Source of the DNA: Spirosoma agri
GTDB lineage: Bacteria > Bacteroidota > Bacteroidia > Cytophagales > Spirosomataceae
Direction: 5' to 3'
DNA length: 64,000 nt
Assembly: GCF_010747415.1 (NCBI RefSeq)
Contig: NZ_JAAGNZ010000001.1
Location: forward strand, 1,426,001-1,490,000
Shown: positions 27,054-36,397 of the stretch, piece after piece
Position numbering within the stretch: position 1 is the first letter of the stretch
Layout: the number at the start of each line of letters is the position of its first letter
Notes under the pieces: model-generated
Seen by the model: only the letters and a program-made list of their open reading frames with translations
Database searches by the model: none
Told to the model about the DNA's origin: nothing
Position numbers and translations under genes: made by a program

Positions 27054-28309
27054 CATTTTAAGGATGCTGGCTCCAGCATACCCATCTCGAACGGAAACTG
27101 TGGACGGACATAGCCCGGCCATTTGCCGTACCAGGCAATGCCTTCGCGGAAATCTTCCACATCGAAGGTAATGCCTTCTTCCATAACATACAGGGGTGTA
27201 ACGGTATCTTTTACAACCATGATAGAGATGGTGTATGAACCGTCATTCAGAAAAAAGCCCGGAATAGTACACTCCCCGGCGATCAATCCTTTTTCGTACG
27301 ACTTCGACTGTGTTCCGACGTTGAAAATACATTCCCCCGTCAGTGAATTCAGGTGCATGGACAGATTCAGGTTGGCCCGATCCATCATGTTCCAGAACTC
27401 GAACCGGAATTTCATGGGCGTCCGTACATCAATGTGCGTCAACTCATCCTGATAATCCGGAATCAACTCGATGCGTTTGATGCGTACGAGGTCGTTGCCC
27501 GGTGCTTCTTCCGGCGTATCCCAACTCCGGAGCAGTCGGGTTTTGGAGACTTTGCTCAGATAGGTGGCAATGACCTGATTGGTTTCGCCCTGCTCCAGCA
27601 ATTGCCCTTTTTCGAAATAGAGCGTTTTGTTACATAGGGCCTGAACTGCCGTCAGGTTATGACTCACAAAAAGAATGGTCCGGCCACTGGCTGAATTGTC
27701 ACGCATTTTGCCAAGACTTTTCTTCTGGAATTCAGCGTCACCAACGGCCAGTACCTCATCCACGATCATAATTTCGGGATCAAGGTGAGCCGAAATGGCA
27801 AAACCTAAGCGGACGTACATACCAGATGAGTAGCGCTTAACGGGCGTATCAAGGAATTTTTCAACACCGGCAAAGGCAACGATCTCATCGAACTGCTTCT
27901 TGATCTCACCACGGCTCATGCCCAAGAGTGAACCGTTCAAATATATGTTTTCGCGACCCGTAAGTTCCGGGTGGAAACCAGTACCTACCTCAAGCAGGGA
28001 GGCAACCCGTCCACGAATGCGTACAGACCCGCTACTAGGCTCAATGATTTTACTCAGAATTTTTAAGAGGGTCGATTTCCCCGCACCGTTATGCCCAACA
28101 ATACCAACGCGATCACCTTGCTCGATCGAAAAACTTACGTCCCGTAATGCCCAGAATTCTTCCCGCGTCTTCGTTTCCTCTGCTTTTTTATTGCCGAAGA
28201 ATTGCCGGAAGTTTTCAGTTAATACATCACGCAGGGTATTCACACCCTTGCCCTTCTGGTGGTCAATGATGTAGTGCTTACTTATATTTTCGACAGTAAT
28301 GACGGACAT
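27053..28309 (-). CDS. Wzt-type polysaccharide ABC transporter ATPase with C-terminal domain
   Basis: 418 residues. The nucleotide-binding domain (residues 1-240) has Walker A GHNGAGKST at 72-80, the signature YSSGM at 160-164 and Walker B IMIVDEVLAVGD near 180-191, plus the usual long N-terminal part before Walker A. Residues 250-418 form a beta-rich extension typical of Wzt proteins that bind the terminal cap of the glycan. This implies that export is coupled to chain completion. It is the partner of the permease at 28394. No separate chain-terminating methyltransferase or kinase of the WbdD kind is visible in the window. Confidence 0.92.
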   Translation of the reverse strand: MSVITVENISKHYIIDHQKGKGVNTLRDVLTENFRQFFGNKKAEETKTREEFWALRDVSFSIEQGDRVGIVGHNGAGKSTLLKILSKIIEPSSGSVRIRGRVASLLEVGTGFHPELTGRENIYLNGSLLGMSRGEIKKQFDEIVAFAGVEKFLDTPVKRYSSGMYVRLGFAISAHLDPEIMIVDEVLAVGDAEFQKKSLGKMRDNSASGRTILFVSHNLTAVQALCNKTLYFEKGQLLEQGETNQVIATYLSKVSKTRLLRSWDTPEEAPGNDLVRIKRIELIPDYQDELTHIDVRTPMKFRFEFWNMMDRANLNLSMHLNSLTGECIFNVGTQSKSYEKGLIAGECTIPGFFLNDGSYTISIMVVKDTVTPLYVMEEGITFDVEDFREGIAWYGKWPGYVRPQFPFEMGMLEPASLK

Positions 28310-28322
28310 AGCTTGTAGGTAT

Positions 28323-28393
28323 TAGTCATGAGTATCGGTCGTTGGTCGTTTGCTTTACGTGAGCATGGGACTAGTGACCGATACCGATGACTA
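28323..28393 (-). other. Imperfect inverted repeat between Wzm and Wzt genes
   Basis: 18-nt arms (28323-28340, 28376-28393), 16 of 18 positions pairing, fill the 84-nt gap between permease stop (28394) and ATPase start (28309). It may be a processing or stability element inside the operon. Confidence 0.5.
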
Positions 28394-29233
28394 TTATATA
28401 TCATCAACAAATGTGTTTTCGCGTTTCCGGAAAAAGTAAAGAGACAAAAATAAGCAAACGCCTACAATTGTGGCTGATACCAGGAGACTCTGTGGGTTAA
28501 AATACGCTCGTTCGCCAAGCAGCGACCAGCGAAAACCATCGATAATACCAACTAGCGGATTGCACCAGTAAAAGGGGGCCCACCATTCATTGGATTTCTC
28601 AGCGACCAGCCGGCTGCTGTAAGCAATCGGACAAACGTAAAAACCGACCTGAACAATGAACGGAATCAACTGACCAATATCGCGGAATTTGACATTGACA
28701 ACGGCAAAAAATAGTCCAAAAGCGAAAGATGCCAGCAGAGCCATTACAATAAACGCCGGTAAAAGCAACAGATGCCAGTCAGGAACAAACCGATACCAGA
28801 TTGCCAGCAGAATAAATAAACCCAATGATACTAAAAAATCCAGAAAACTGACAGCCACCGAGCTGAGTGGCATAAGCAATCGGGGGAAGTATACTTTGGT
28901 GACAAGGTTCGAATTCAGGGTCACGCTGTTACTGATCTGCGTAAAAGCCGTGGAGAAAAACGTCCAGACCGTGATCCCGCCCAGTACCATAAGCGGATAG
29001 GGAACGCCCGGATCGGCAGGAAGTTTGGCAATTTTACTGAAAACGAATACCATGATAAGCATCGTTGTCAGAGGACGAATCAACCCCCAGGCCGTGCCGA
29101 GAGCGGTTTGCTTATAACGAACCGATACGTCACGCATCGACAGAATATAGAGCAATTCACGATTGCGCCATAAATCGCGCCAATAATGCCGCTCTGCGCG
29201 ACCGGGTTCTATAATTACTTCCTGTGTTTTCAT
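28394..29233 (-). CDS. Wzm-type polysaccharide ABC transporter permease
   Basis: 279-residue ABC-2 membrane component that moves a completed lipid-linked glycan across the inner membrane. Seen: cytoplasmic N-terminus with RHYWRDLWRNRELLYILSMRDVSVRYKQT, a gate-type motif of the family; TALGTAWGLIRPL; six hydrophobic segments; and LGGITVWTFFSTAF. The gene is followed by the ATPase gene and preceded by the chain-length protein, so the export genes appear in a run. This argues for an ABC-dependent rather than a Wzx-dependent pathway, although Wza- and Wzz-like genes are also present. Confidence 0.92.
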   Translation of the reverse strand: MKTQEVIIEPGRAERHYWRDLWRNRELLYILSMRDVSVRYKQTALGTAWGLIRPLTTMLIMVFVFSKIAKLPADPGVPYPLMVLGGITVWTFFSTAFTQISNSVTLNSNLVTKVYFPRLLMPLSSVAVSFLDFLVSLGLFILLAIWYRFVPDWHLLLLPAFIVMALLASFAFGLFFAVVNVKFRDIGQLIPFIVQVGFYVCPIAYSSRLVAEKSNEWWAPFYWCNPLVGIIDGFRWSLLGERAYFNPQSLLVSATIVGVCLFLSLYFFRKRENTFVDDI

Positions 29234-29243
29234 TGTATTGGTT

Positions 29244-29277
29244 ATAGTGACTAGCAGGTGGATTTCCTAGTTACTAT
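29244..29277 (-). other. Imperfect inverted repeat between Wzz and Wzm genes
   Basis: 11-nt arms (29244-29254, 29267-29277) with one G-T pair span the gap and end in the Wzz stop codon (29274). Confidence 0.45.
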
Positions 29278-30383
29278 TCTTCCCGCATGACTGACCGATA
29301 AGCCTCCCGTAAAAATATAGCGATAAATGCCAGTATCAAACCGAGCGCAATACCGGCCTGCATCCCAATGGGTGTGATCGTTTCTTTGTAAAGCGGCAGC
29401 TCGACTGGTTCAATGATCGTAAACAGGGGCGCTTCGCGAATAAGCGACAAACGCATGTTATCCGCACTCTGAAGCGCCTGGTAATAGATGGTGCTCAGAA
29501 AGGACGAATTACGGGTTAGTTTGGTCTGATTGATCTGTCCCTGTGCCACAACCATTTGCTGGTTCTGGTCCATGTATTGAGCCAGCTTGTTTTCAGTTCC
29601 AGCCAGCATACCGGCAATAGAGTCGGCGCGGGTTCTGAGCAGCTGATACATCTCGCTCGTTTTCTTGGTCTGTTTCTGCCGGTAATCTTGCTCGATCGTT
29701 TCCAGATGGTTTTCCAGAAAACTCGCTGCCAGCATCTCATCCTGCATGGCGGAGCGCAACTCCATGAACGACGATTTGCGTTCTGGCTGAGTCACGCTCA
29801 TTTCGCCCTTGATGCGCGTATAGATCTGCGACATCGCTATGCGCTCCAGCTTGCTATACTCTTCGGGTTTTTTACTCTTCCCGAATCTAAAAGACTGTAA
29901 CGTATCGCTTGCCTCCCAATCTTCATCGAGGATACCGCTGTGGCGAATGTAATAATCGACTAGTAAGGTATCAACGCCGTTGATCTTAACGGTTTTCATC
30001 AGTGTCTTTTCGACAACTGGTCTTGACTTGGCGTAGATCAGAAAGTTGTCCCCTACGAAAATACTGGCATCCGGCGCACCCTGACTCAAGCCAAATGCAC
30101 CAGCCAGCGAACTTAACTCGCCAAATGAATTACTGCTGCCACCGCCACCGAGATTGAAGGTCATCGTCGCATTGTAAACAGGCTGTTTCTTATGGGTTAT
30201 GTCATAGATGAACCCAATTACTCCGCCAATAGCGGTCAAAATCAGGAGAAGCTTCCAGTTACGGCGCGCTATATCTTTAATCTTAGACAGGCGAAGAACA
30301 ACGGCCTTCGGTGAAATTTGGTCGGGTGGTAATGGGCGGCCAGCCATACCCGTTTGGTTCGTATTCGGAGTAATAGGTTGCAT
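29274..30383 (-). CDS. Wzz/KpsE-type polysaccharide co-polymerase
   Basis: About 369 residues from ATG 30383 (MQPITPNTNQ). Seen: a cytoplasmic N-terminus, transmembrane segment LLLILTAIGGVIGFIYDI near 45-65, a large periplasmic alpha-helical domain with coiled-coil character (LENHLETIEQDYRQKQTKKTS), and a C-terminal membrane segment GMQAGIALGLILAFIAIFL ending in basic residues. There is no cytoplasmic tyrosine-kinase domain. This layout is that of the Wzz/PCP family, which governs chain length or bridges the ABC exporter to Wza. It is directly downstream of the SLBB exporter gene (9 nt), hence paired with it. Confidence 0.87.
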   Translation of the reverse strand: MQPITPNTNQTGMAGRPLPPDQISPKAVVLRLSKIKDIARRNWKLLLILTAIGGVIGFIYDITHKKQPVYNATMTFNLGGGGSSNSFGELSSLAGAFGLSQGAPDASIFVGDNFLIYAKSRPVVEKTLMKTVKINGVDTLLVDYYIRHSGILDEDWEASDTLQSFRFGKSKKPEEYSKLERIAMSQIYTRIKGEMSVTQPERKSSFMELRSAMQDEMLAASFLENHLETIEQDYRQKQTKKTSEMYQLLRTRADSIAGMLAGTENKLAQYMDQNQQMVVAQGQINQTKLTRNSSFLSTIYYQALQSADNMRLSLIREAPLFTIIEPVELPLYKETITPIGMQAGIALGLILAFIAIFLREAYRSVMREE

Positions 30384-30412
30384 TGAGTATGTTGTCAAAA
30401 CCAAATAGGACT

Positions 30413-33031
30413 CTACCTAACGCTACGGAAGGCTAACACGCCCAGAATCAGTGTCAACACTGATGACGTAATTGCTGTTGCCTGACTCAGCACCTGTTGA
30501 GGAGTAAGCGGAGTACTGGTCTTTCTTGGAATAATAACCTCAGAGCCGGGCTCAACACGGGGGTATATGTTGAAGAACATAAACTTCCGCGTCCGATCCA
30601 CGGATCCGTTAGCGTAGACAATAAACGATTTCTTGCGTTGCGACCGGGCCGTAAAACCACCCGACTGCGATATGTAATCCTGAAAGCTTTGACTGGAACG
30701 GAATTTTACGGTCGTTGGCAGCAGCACTTCACCCTGAATCCGAACCGTCTCCAGAATTTTAGGAATACGAAGGATGTCCCCTTCCTGAACCAGAATATCC
30801 TCAGAAGACCCCGGTTTAGACAGAATTTTCTTCAGATTAATACCGATCGATTCGGGCTGATCCGGCGACAGCGTTTCTGTCTCTACCACAGATCGGCCTG
30901 ATGTCGTCGCCTGAGCTAGGTCATCGACTGACTTCTGCCGGCGAGATAGTTCGTCAGCACTCAGTTGCACGCGACGAATAAGCGTAGCCCCTTCAACATA
31001 AGCCTGTGGGGTCAGACCGCCTGATAAACTCACTAGATCCGAAATCTTCTGATCTTTGCTACGAATCGGGTATGCACCCGGAATGATAACTTCCCCTTCG
31101 ACATTTGCGTAGGTCTGTATGCGGTAATTGGGCGACCGGCGCACCATAACCTGGTCGAAAGGCTGCAGGATAAATTTGTTTTCGTCGACGCCGAGCGACA
31201 AGTCACGATTGACATTGAAGCGGAATGTCTCGGCTACCTGAGCTGACGTTGAGCGGGGATCGGCGTCTTTTTTCCGGCGAACGACTTCGACCAGCGATGC
31301 GGCTGCGGATTCTTTCAGACCACCAGCACGCAGCAACGCATCTTCAAGCGTCATGTTCGCCAGATACGGAATGCCTTCTATCGGCTGATTCACTTCGCCC
31401 TGTACCGATACGCCAGCCTGTTCGGCCAGATCGAAGCGGGACGTAATGATAATTTGATCTTCGCGTTGAAGCGTTACGTCAGGATCTGTTCCGGCCTGAA
31501 TGTTGGTCAGATTAACGGTTATGTTCTCCATCGCCAGATCCTCGCGGGTACGAACAATACTGACGCGACCCGTGAACGCATCACCTTTAAGACCTTCAGC
31601 AGAACTAATAAGCTGCTTAAGCGTCTTGTTCTGATCCAGCGAATACTGACCCGGACGATATACCGCACCTTCTATAGTAACCTGGTTTTCAAAACGCTCA
31701 AGTAGCTGTTCTACAGTAACGATGTCACCATCCTGCATCACGAACGTTTTGAACTCCGGGGCCGTTACATCGATCACTTTTAGCTCGCGATCCGTCAGGC
31801 GTCTTACTTTAATCCGGCCTTTATAGGCATTGGCCGCAAAATCACCAGCGTAGAATAACAGACGATCAAAGGTTTCGCCAGGCAACATCTCGAAAATGTT
31901 GTTACGTTTCACGGTTCCGATAATCTCAACGCGTTCCAGATACGTCGTAAAGCGAATGTTGTCGTTGTCCTGTAGGCGGAAATCATTCCGTTGTGTGCCG
32001 TTCAGTAGGTAATCGTATAAATCGAGGGTAGCGATAACCTTGTTGTTCCGAATCAACTGCACTTTCCGGAACGAACCCAATTCATTCGGACCACCCGCCT
32101 GATAGATGGCGTTCATTGCCGTTGACAGGGACGACATCGTGTATGTACCGGGTCGGATGGCATCACCCGTTACCGTTACCCGAATGCTCCGGATACTACC
32201 CAGTGACACTTCCAGAAAGGTATTGGCCGGACCATACGAGGAATTGCGTAAGCCAACAAATTTAGAGGCCAGCCGACTGATCATGCGGGCTCTGGCCTGC
32301 TCAACTGTCAGACCGGATACCGAAATTGGTCCGACACCCGTTTGATTCGCGAAGTAAACGGCACCTTCCGGCGATACTTTCTGAGAAAAGTCAAATTCAG
32401 AAAATCCGTACAGGCGGATGTTTAGTTGATCACCCGGTCCGACAATATAGTTTCGGGGGGTTGCCATGCTGATGTTCGGCTGAAAAGCGCCTTGCATAGC
32501 CGGATCGTTGAAGAGGGCATAGCCAAATATTTTCTGGCGAATTTCTTCCCGCTCCTGACGGCGGGCCGCTGCGTAGCCACTCTCGGTAGCCTCCGTAGTA
32601 GGGGTCTTTTCGACGCCAGTGCCCGCTGAATCAACGTTGGCGGTCCGTTCTGACTGACCGGGCGACTGATCGGCCGTGCCATTCGTATTGGTCGCTTTGC
32701 CCGGCGTTCCCTTGCCTTGCTGTAATTGTCTAAGCTGTTGTTGTTGGGCGGGGGAAAGATTATTGACATTGACCCCGGCTGGTAACGCAACGCCCTGACC
32801 AGCGGTAGCTGCGGGTGTTGCCGCAGGTGATGTGCCACCGGAACGAACGGCTCCGGGCGAACTTGTAGAGCCGTTACCGGCGGCTGGAGCAACGACCTGT
32901 GCCTGTACAGAAAGGCTAACTAAACCTAAACACATCACGGCCACACTGGCGCTCATCTGGCGCGAGAATTGAGCTGTAATGTCATAAAAATATTTTACCA
33001 CGAAGTTGTGATTATTTCGGATTTTTTGCAT
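30413..33031 (-). CDS. Wza-type SLBB outer-membrane polysaccharide exporter
   Basis: About 872 residues. I prefer ATG 33031 (MQKIRNNHNFV), which keeps a basic region before the signal segment (ASVAVMCLGLVSLSVQAQ); ATG 33091 would add 20 residues. Seen: a low-complexity proline/alanine/glutamine linker after the signal; the polysaccharide export motif YIVGPGDQLNIRLYG near residue 195; then several SLBB-type repeats (VTVTGDAIRPGTYT, VTIEGAVYRPGQYSL, VSVQGEVNQPIEG, ANVEGEVIIPGAYP, VRIQGEVLLPTTV); and a C-terminal hydrophobic helix. It should form the exit channel and is probably the first gene of the operon. Confidence 0.87.
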   Translation of the reverse strand: MQKIRNNHNFVVKYFYDITAQFSRQMSASVAVMCLGLVSLSVQAQVVAPAAGNGSTSSPGAVRSGGTSPAATPAATAGQGVALPAGVNVNNLSPAQQQQLRQLQQGKGTPGKATNTNGTADQSPGQSERTANVDSAGTGVEKTPTTEATESGYAAARRQEREEIRQKIFGYALFNDPAMQGAFQPNISMATPRNYIVGPGDQLNIRLYGFSEFDFSQKVSPEGAVYFANQTGVGPISVSGLTVEQARARMISRLASKFVGLRNSSYGPANTFLEVSLGSIRSIRVTVTGDAIRPGTYTMSSLSTAMNAIYQAGGPNELGSFRKVQLIRNNKVIATLDLYDYLLNGTQRNDFRLQDNDNIRFTTYLERVEIIGTVKRNNIFEMLPGETFDRLLFYAGDFAANAYKGRIKVRRLTDRELKVIDVTAPEFKTFVMQDGDIVTVEQLLERFENQVTIEGAVYRPGQYSLDQNKTLKQLISSAEGLKGDAFTGRVSIVRTREDLAMENITVNLTNIQAGTDPDVTLQREDQIIITSRFDLAEQAGVSVQGEVNQPIEGIPYLANMTLEDALLRAGGLKESAAASLVEVVRRKKDADPRSTSAQVAETFRFNVNRDLSLGVDENKFILQPFDQVMVRRSPNYRIQTYANVEGEVIIPGAYPIRSKDQKISDLVSLSGGLTPQAYVEGATLIRRVQLSADELSRRQKSVDDLAQATTSGRSVVETETLSPDQPESIGINLKKILSKPGSSEDILVQEGDILRIPKILETVRIQGEVLLPTTVKFRSSQSFQDYISQSGGFTARSQRKKSFIVYANGSVDRTRKFMFFNIYPRVEPGSEVIIPRKTSTPLTPQQVLSQATAITSSVLTLILGVLAFRSVR

Positions 33032-33283
33032 ATTTTTAAGATGTCGGAGCCTACTAACTGACCAGTTATTAGGGCCTTTATGTAACGACATAATTGCCTG
33101 CGTAGTACGTTTCTTCTATTCAGTCGGCAAAGTAAATGAACTTTTGCCGGATTATGAACGATTTCTTACTGTGCGGAAACTTTTATTGCCATGCCCGCCT
33201 AAGGTATGATTTTTCTAATGTTTTGATTTGACCCAATGGTATTGAAACCGTTTGTCTAATCACAAAATGCCCATAAACCATCC

Positions 33284-35182
33284 ATGACAGAACAGGTAAA
33301 TCCGCCCGTACAGTACAACGAAGATAGTATCCGATCACTCGATTGGCGTGAGCACATACGTCTTCGGCCGGGCATGTACATTGGTAAACTCGGGGACGGA
33401 GCTGCCGCTGATGATGGCATTTACGTCCTGATAAAAGAAACGATCGACAACTGCATCGACGAACACGTGATGGGCTTTGGCAAAAACATCGACGTGCGCG
33501 TAACGGATCATCGTGTTGAAGTACGCGACTACGGCCGGGGTATTCCACTGGGTAAAGTGGTTGAAGTTGTTTCCAAAATTAATACTGGCGGTAAATACGA
33601 CTCCGGGGCGTTTCAGAAATCGGTTGGCCTCAACGGTGTCGGTACGAAAGCGGTCAACGCCTTGTCGAGCTATTTTCGGGTGCAGGCCTTCCGGGAGGGA
33701 CGAACCGTATGGGCCGAATTTGAGCGGGGTGAGTTTACCGCTCAGGGTGATGAAACCACCAATGAGCGGAACGGAACGCTGATCTGCTTCGAACCGGATG
33801 ACACTGTGTTTAAGCATTTTCATTATATACCGCAGTTTCTGGAAAACATGATCTGGAATTACTGCTATTTGAATGCGGGTCTGACCATTACGTTTAACAA
33901 ACAGAAATACGTTTCGCAAAATGGGTTGCTCGACCTGCTGCGCGACAAGACAAAGAAGGACGAAGATTCGTTGCGGTATCCGATTATTCACCTGAAAGGG
34001 AGCGATCTGGAAATCGCTATGACCCACGGTAACCAATATGGCGAAGAGTATTATTCATTCGTTAACGGGCAGTACACGACGCAGGGCGGAACACACCTCC
34101 AGGCCCTGCGCGAAGCGGTTGTTGAAACCATCCGCAAGCACTTCGACAAGAACTACGAGGTAGCCGATGTGCGGGCATCGATCATTGCCGCCATCAGTAT
34201 CCGCGTTCAGGAGCCAGTGTTCGAATCTCAGACCAAAACCAAACTGGGCTCGATCAATATGTCGCCCGAGCCCAATGCACAGTCGGTCAACTCGTTCGTC
34301 AAGGATTTCGTGAAAGAACGGCTGGACGATTTCCTGCACATGAACCCTGCGGTTCGGGATGCGCTCAAAAAACGGATCGAACAGTCGGAGCGGGAGCGGA
34401 AAGAACTGGCCGGTATCAAAAAACTGGCGAATGATCGGGCTAAAAAAGCGAGTCTTCATAACAAAAAACTTCGTGACTGCCGTAATCACCTGCCCGATTC
34501 GAAAGCCGAAGATCGCTATCAGTCGACACTGTTTATTACGGAAGGCGATTCGGCCAGCGGTTCGATTACAAAATCACGGAACGTTCAGTCGCAGGCGGTA
34601 TTCAGTTTGCGCGGTAAGCCACTGAACTGCTTCGGCCTGACCAAAAAAGTAGTGTACGAGAACGAGGAGTTCAATCTGCTTCAGCACGCGCTTGACGTAG
34701 AAGATGGACTGGATGGTCTTCGCTACAATCGAATTGTGATCGCCACCGATGCTGATGTCGATGGGATGCACATCCGGCTACTGATGCTCACGTTCTTCCT
34801 GCAATTTTTTCCCGATCTGGTTCGTAATGGTCACCTCTATATTCTTGAGACGCCATTATTCCGGGTGCGTAACCCGAAAAACCACAAAGAGACGAACTAT
34901 TGCTATTCGGAAGAGGAGAAACAGACGGCCACTAACAAGTTGATGAAAGGGGGAAAAAAAGTCGAAATCACCCGGTTTAAAGGATTAGGTGAAATCTCTC
35001 CCGAAGAGTTCGGTCTGTTCATCGGCGAAAATATGCGGCTGGAACCTGTGATCATGGAAAAAGAGACCTCGGTTCCGAAATTGCTCAGTTACTATATGGG
35101 TAAGAATACACCCGACCGTCAGCGGTTTATTATCGACAATCTGCGTGTCGAGAAAGATATCGAAGATGCGGCTTTAGTTTAG
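33284..35182 (+). CDS. parE: DNA topoisomerase IV subunit B
   Basis: 632-residue ATPase subunit of topoisomerase IV (decatenation). Seen: [12 protein letters not shown] at the N-terminus, the GHKL ATP site with [16 protein letters not shown] and [26 protein letters not shown], the Toprim signature TEGDSASGS near residue 420 and [12 protein letters not shown] near 489, and a C-terminal [10 protein letters not shown] region. The absence of the long insert seen in some GyrB proteins and the ASGS (rather than AGGS) Toprim sequence fit Bacteroidetes ParE. The parC partner is not in the window. It is transcribed away from the glycan operon from a 190-nt divergent region. Confidence 0.9.
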   Translation: MTEQVNPPVQYNEDSIRSLDWREHIRLRPGMYIGKLGDGAAADDGIYVLIKETIDNCIDEHVMGFGKNIDVRVTDHRVEVRDYGRGIPLGKVVEVVSKINTGGKYDSGAFQKSVGLNGVGTKAVNALSSYFRVQAFREGRTVWAEFERGEFTAQGDETTNERNGTLICFEPDDTVFKHFHYIPQFLENMIWNYCYLNAGLTITFNKQKYVSQNGLLDLLRDKTKKDEDSLRYPIIHLKGSDLEIAMTHGNQYGEEYYSFVNGQYTTQGGTHLQALREAVVETIRKHFDKNYEVADVRASIIAAISIRVQEPVFESQTKTKLGSINMSPEPNAQSVNSFVKDFVKERLDDFLHMNPAVRDALKKRIEQSERERKELAGIKKLANDRAKKASLHNKKLRDCRNHLPDSKAEDRYQSTLFITEGDSASGSITKSRNVQSQAVFSLRGKPLNCFGLTKKVVYENEEFNLLQHALDVEDGLDGLRYNRIVIATDADVDGMHIRLLMLTFFLQFFPDLVRNGHLYILETPLFRVRNPKNHKETNYCYSEEEKQTATNKLMKGGKKVEITRFKGLGEISPEEFGLFIGENMRLEPVIMEKETSVPKLLSYYMGKNTPDRQRFIIDNLRVEKDIEDAALV

Positions 35183-35189
35183 CCGGAAG

Positions 35190-35220
35190 TTTGCAGTAGG
35201 CAGTAGGTGATGTACTTTTG
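35190..35220 (+). promoter_or_regulatory. Probable pheA promoter inside the parE terminator
   Basis: TTTG (35190-35193) and TACTTTTG (35213-35220) with a 19-nt spacer match the Bacteroidetes consensus (TTG, 17-23 nt, TAnnTTTG). The -7 element is in the loop of the parE terminator hairpin. Transcription would start near 35226, about 55 nt before pheA. Confidence 0.6.
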
Positions 35221-35244
35221 CGGTATACTGCCTACTGCTTTTTT
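35193..35244 (+). terminator. parE terminator
   Basis: 13-bp perfect arms (35193-35205, 35226-35238) followed by a T-run (35239-35244). It also encloses the candidate pheA -7 element. Confidence 0.75.
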
Positions 35245-35281
35245 ATTGTGCTGACTGACGACGGCACGCTACTGACAAAAA

Positions 35282-36355
35282 ATGACTCTTGAATCCCTCC
35301 GTAATGACATCGACACGCTTGATGATCAAATTCTGACGCTCCTCAATCAGCGAATGGAGCTTGTGCGTCGGGTAGGCGAACTCAAACGTTCGACCAACAC
35401 CGTTATTTATCGGCCTGAGCGCGAAAAGCAAATCATTGAGCGGTTATACGCCCAGAATAAGGGCTTGATGAACCGCACCGCCATTGAAGCCATTTTTCTG
35501 GAAATCTTCGCGGTATCCCGGAATCTTGAGCTACCCGAACGGATCGCCTTCCTGGGCCCCGAAGGGAGCTTCACGCACCAGGCCGCCGAAAGCCGGTTCG
35601 GTGCGATGAGCGCTTACATGGCCCTGCCAACGATCCGGTCAGTGTTTGAGAGCGTCGAAACGGGGCGGGTTCGGTTTGGGGTCATACCCATCGAAAACAA
35701 CCAGGAGGGAATCGTTGAGGAAGCAATTGATCTGCTGCTTGAGAAGGATCTCTCCATTGCCGCTGAGGTTCAAATTCCGGTGCACTTTACGTTTGCTACC
35801 CAAACCGAGAATCTGGCCGATATCACGCATATTTATTCCAAAGACATCGCGTTCCGGCAGTGTAGTAAATTTCTGAATGATTCTTTTGAAGGGCTAAAAG
35901 CGGAACTGGTCCCGGTTGAATCCACATCGAGAGCGGCTAAGATGGCGGCTCAGCAACCGAACACGGCAGCCATCTGTTCGCACATTGCCGCCAAGCTATT
36001 CGATGTGCCTGTCCTGTTTGATAACATTGAAGACAGCGATCTGAACCGAACCCGTTTTCTGATTTTGGCCAAAGATTTCAAGAATCAACCGAGTGGCAGT
36101 GATAAGACGACGATCATTGCCAAGCTGTCGAATACGCAATCGCCGGGGGTGCTGGCCGAATTTCTACAGGAGTTCAATGCCCGACAGATCAACCTGACCA
36201 AAATCGAAAGCCGACCCTTACGTGATGGCGCAACCTTCCGCTATTGGTTCCTGATCGAATGCGAGGGACATTCGAACGAACCGGCGTTGCAGGAAATCCT
36301 GAATCACCATGCCGCCGAAGTAAAACTGCTGGGCAGTTACGTGCGGGGAACCTAA
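35282..36355 (+). CDS. pheA: Bifunctional chorismate mutase/prephenate dehydratase
   Basis: 357 residues converting chorismate through prephenate to phenylpyruvate (phenylalanine synthesis). Seen: the AroQ chorismate mutase at residues 1-85 (LRNDIDTLDDQILTLLNQRM); the dehydratase from residue 92 (IAFLGPEGSFTHQAA), with IPIENNQEGIVEEAIDLL and the later DSDLNRTRFLIL; and a C-terminal ACT domain starting near 278 (IAKLSNTQSPGVLAEFLQEF) with KIESRP for phenylalanine feedback. The domain order is standard. A promoter with consensus elements lies 62-92 nt upstream; the gene is otherwise a single unit. Confidence 0.93.
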   Translation: MTLESLRNDIDTLDDQILTLLNQRMELVRRVGELKRSTNTVIYRPEREKQIIERLYAQNKGLMNRTAIEAIFLEIFAVSRNLELPERIAFLGPEGSFTHQAAESRFGAMSAYMALPTIRSVFESVETGRVRFGVIPIENNQEGIVEEAIDLLLEKDLSIAAEVQIPVHFTFATQTENLADITHIYSKDIAFRQCSKFLNDSFEGLKAELVPVESTSRAAKMAAQQPNTAAICSHIAAKLFDVPVLFDNIEDSDLNRTRFLILAKDFKNQPSGSDKTTIIAKLSNTQSPGVLAEFLQEFNARQINLTKIESRPLRDGATFRYWFLIECEGHSNEPALQEILNHHAAEVKLLGSYVRGT

Positions 36356-36397
36356 ACAGGGCTTCATCGTTGTTGTTCTAGTAAAAACAGTGCTCGT

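Noticed and set aside
33335..34036. Long minus-strand ORF inside parE
   Set aside because: It is fully within a strongly conserved gene; its length reflects codon bias of parE.
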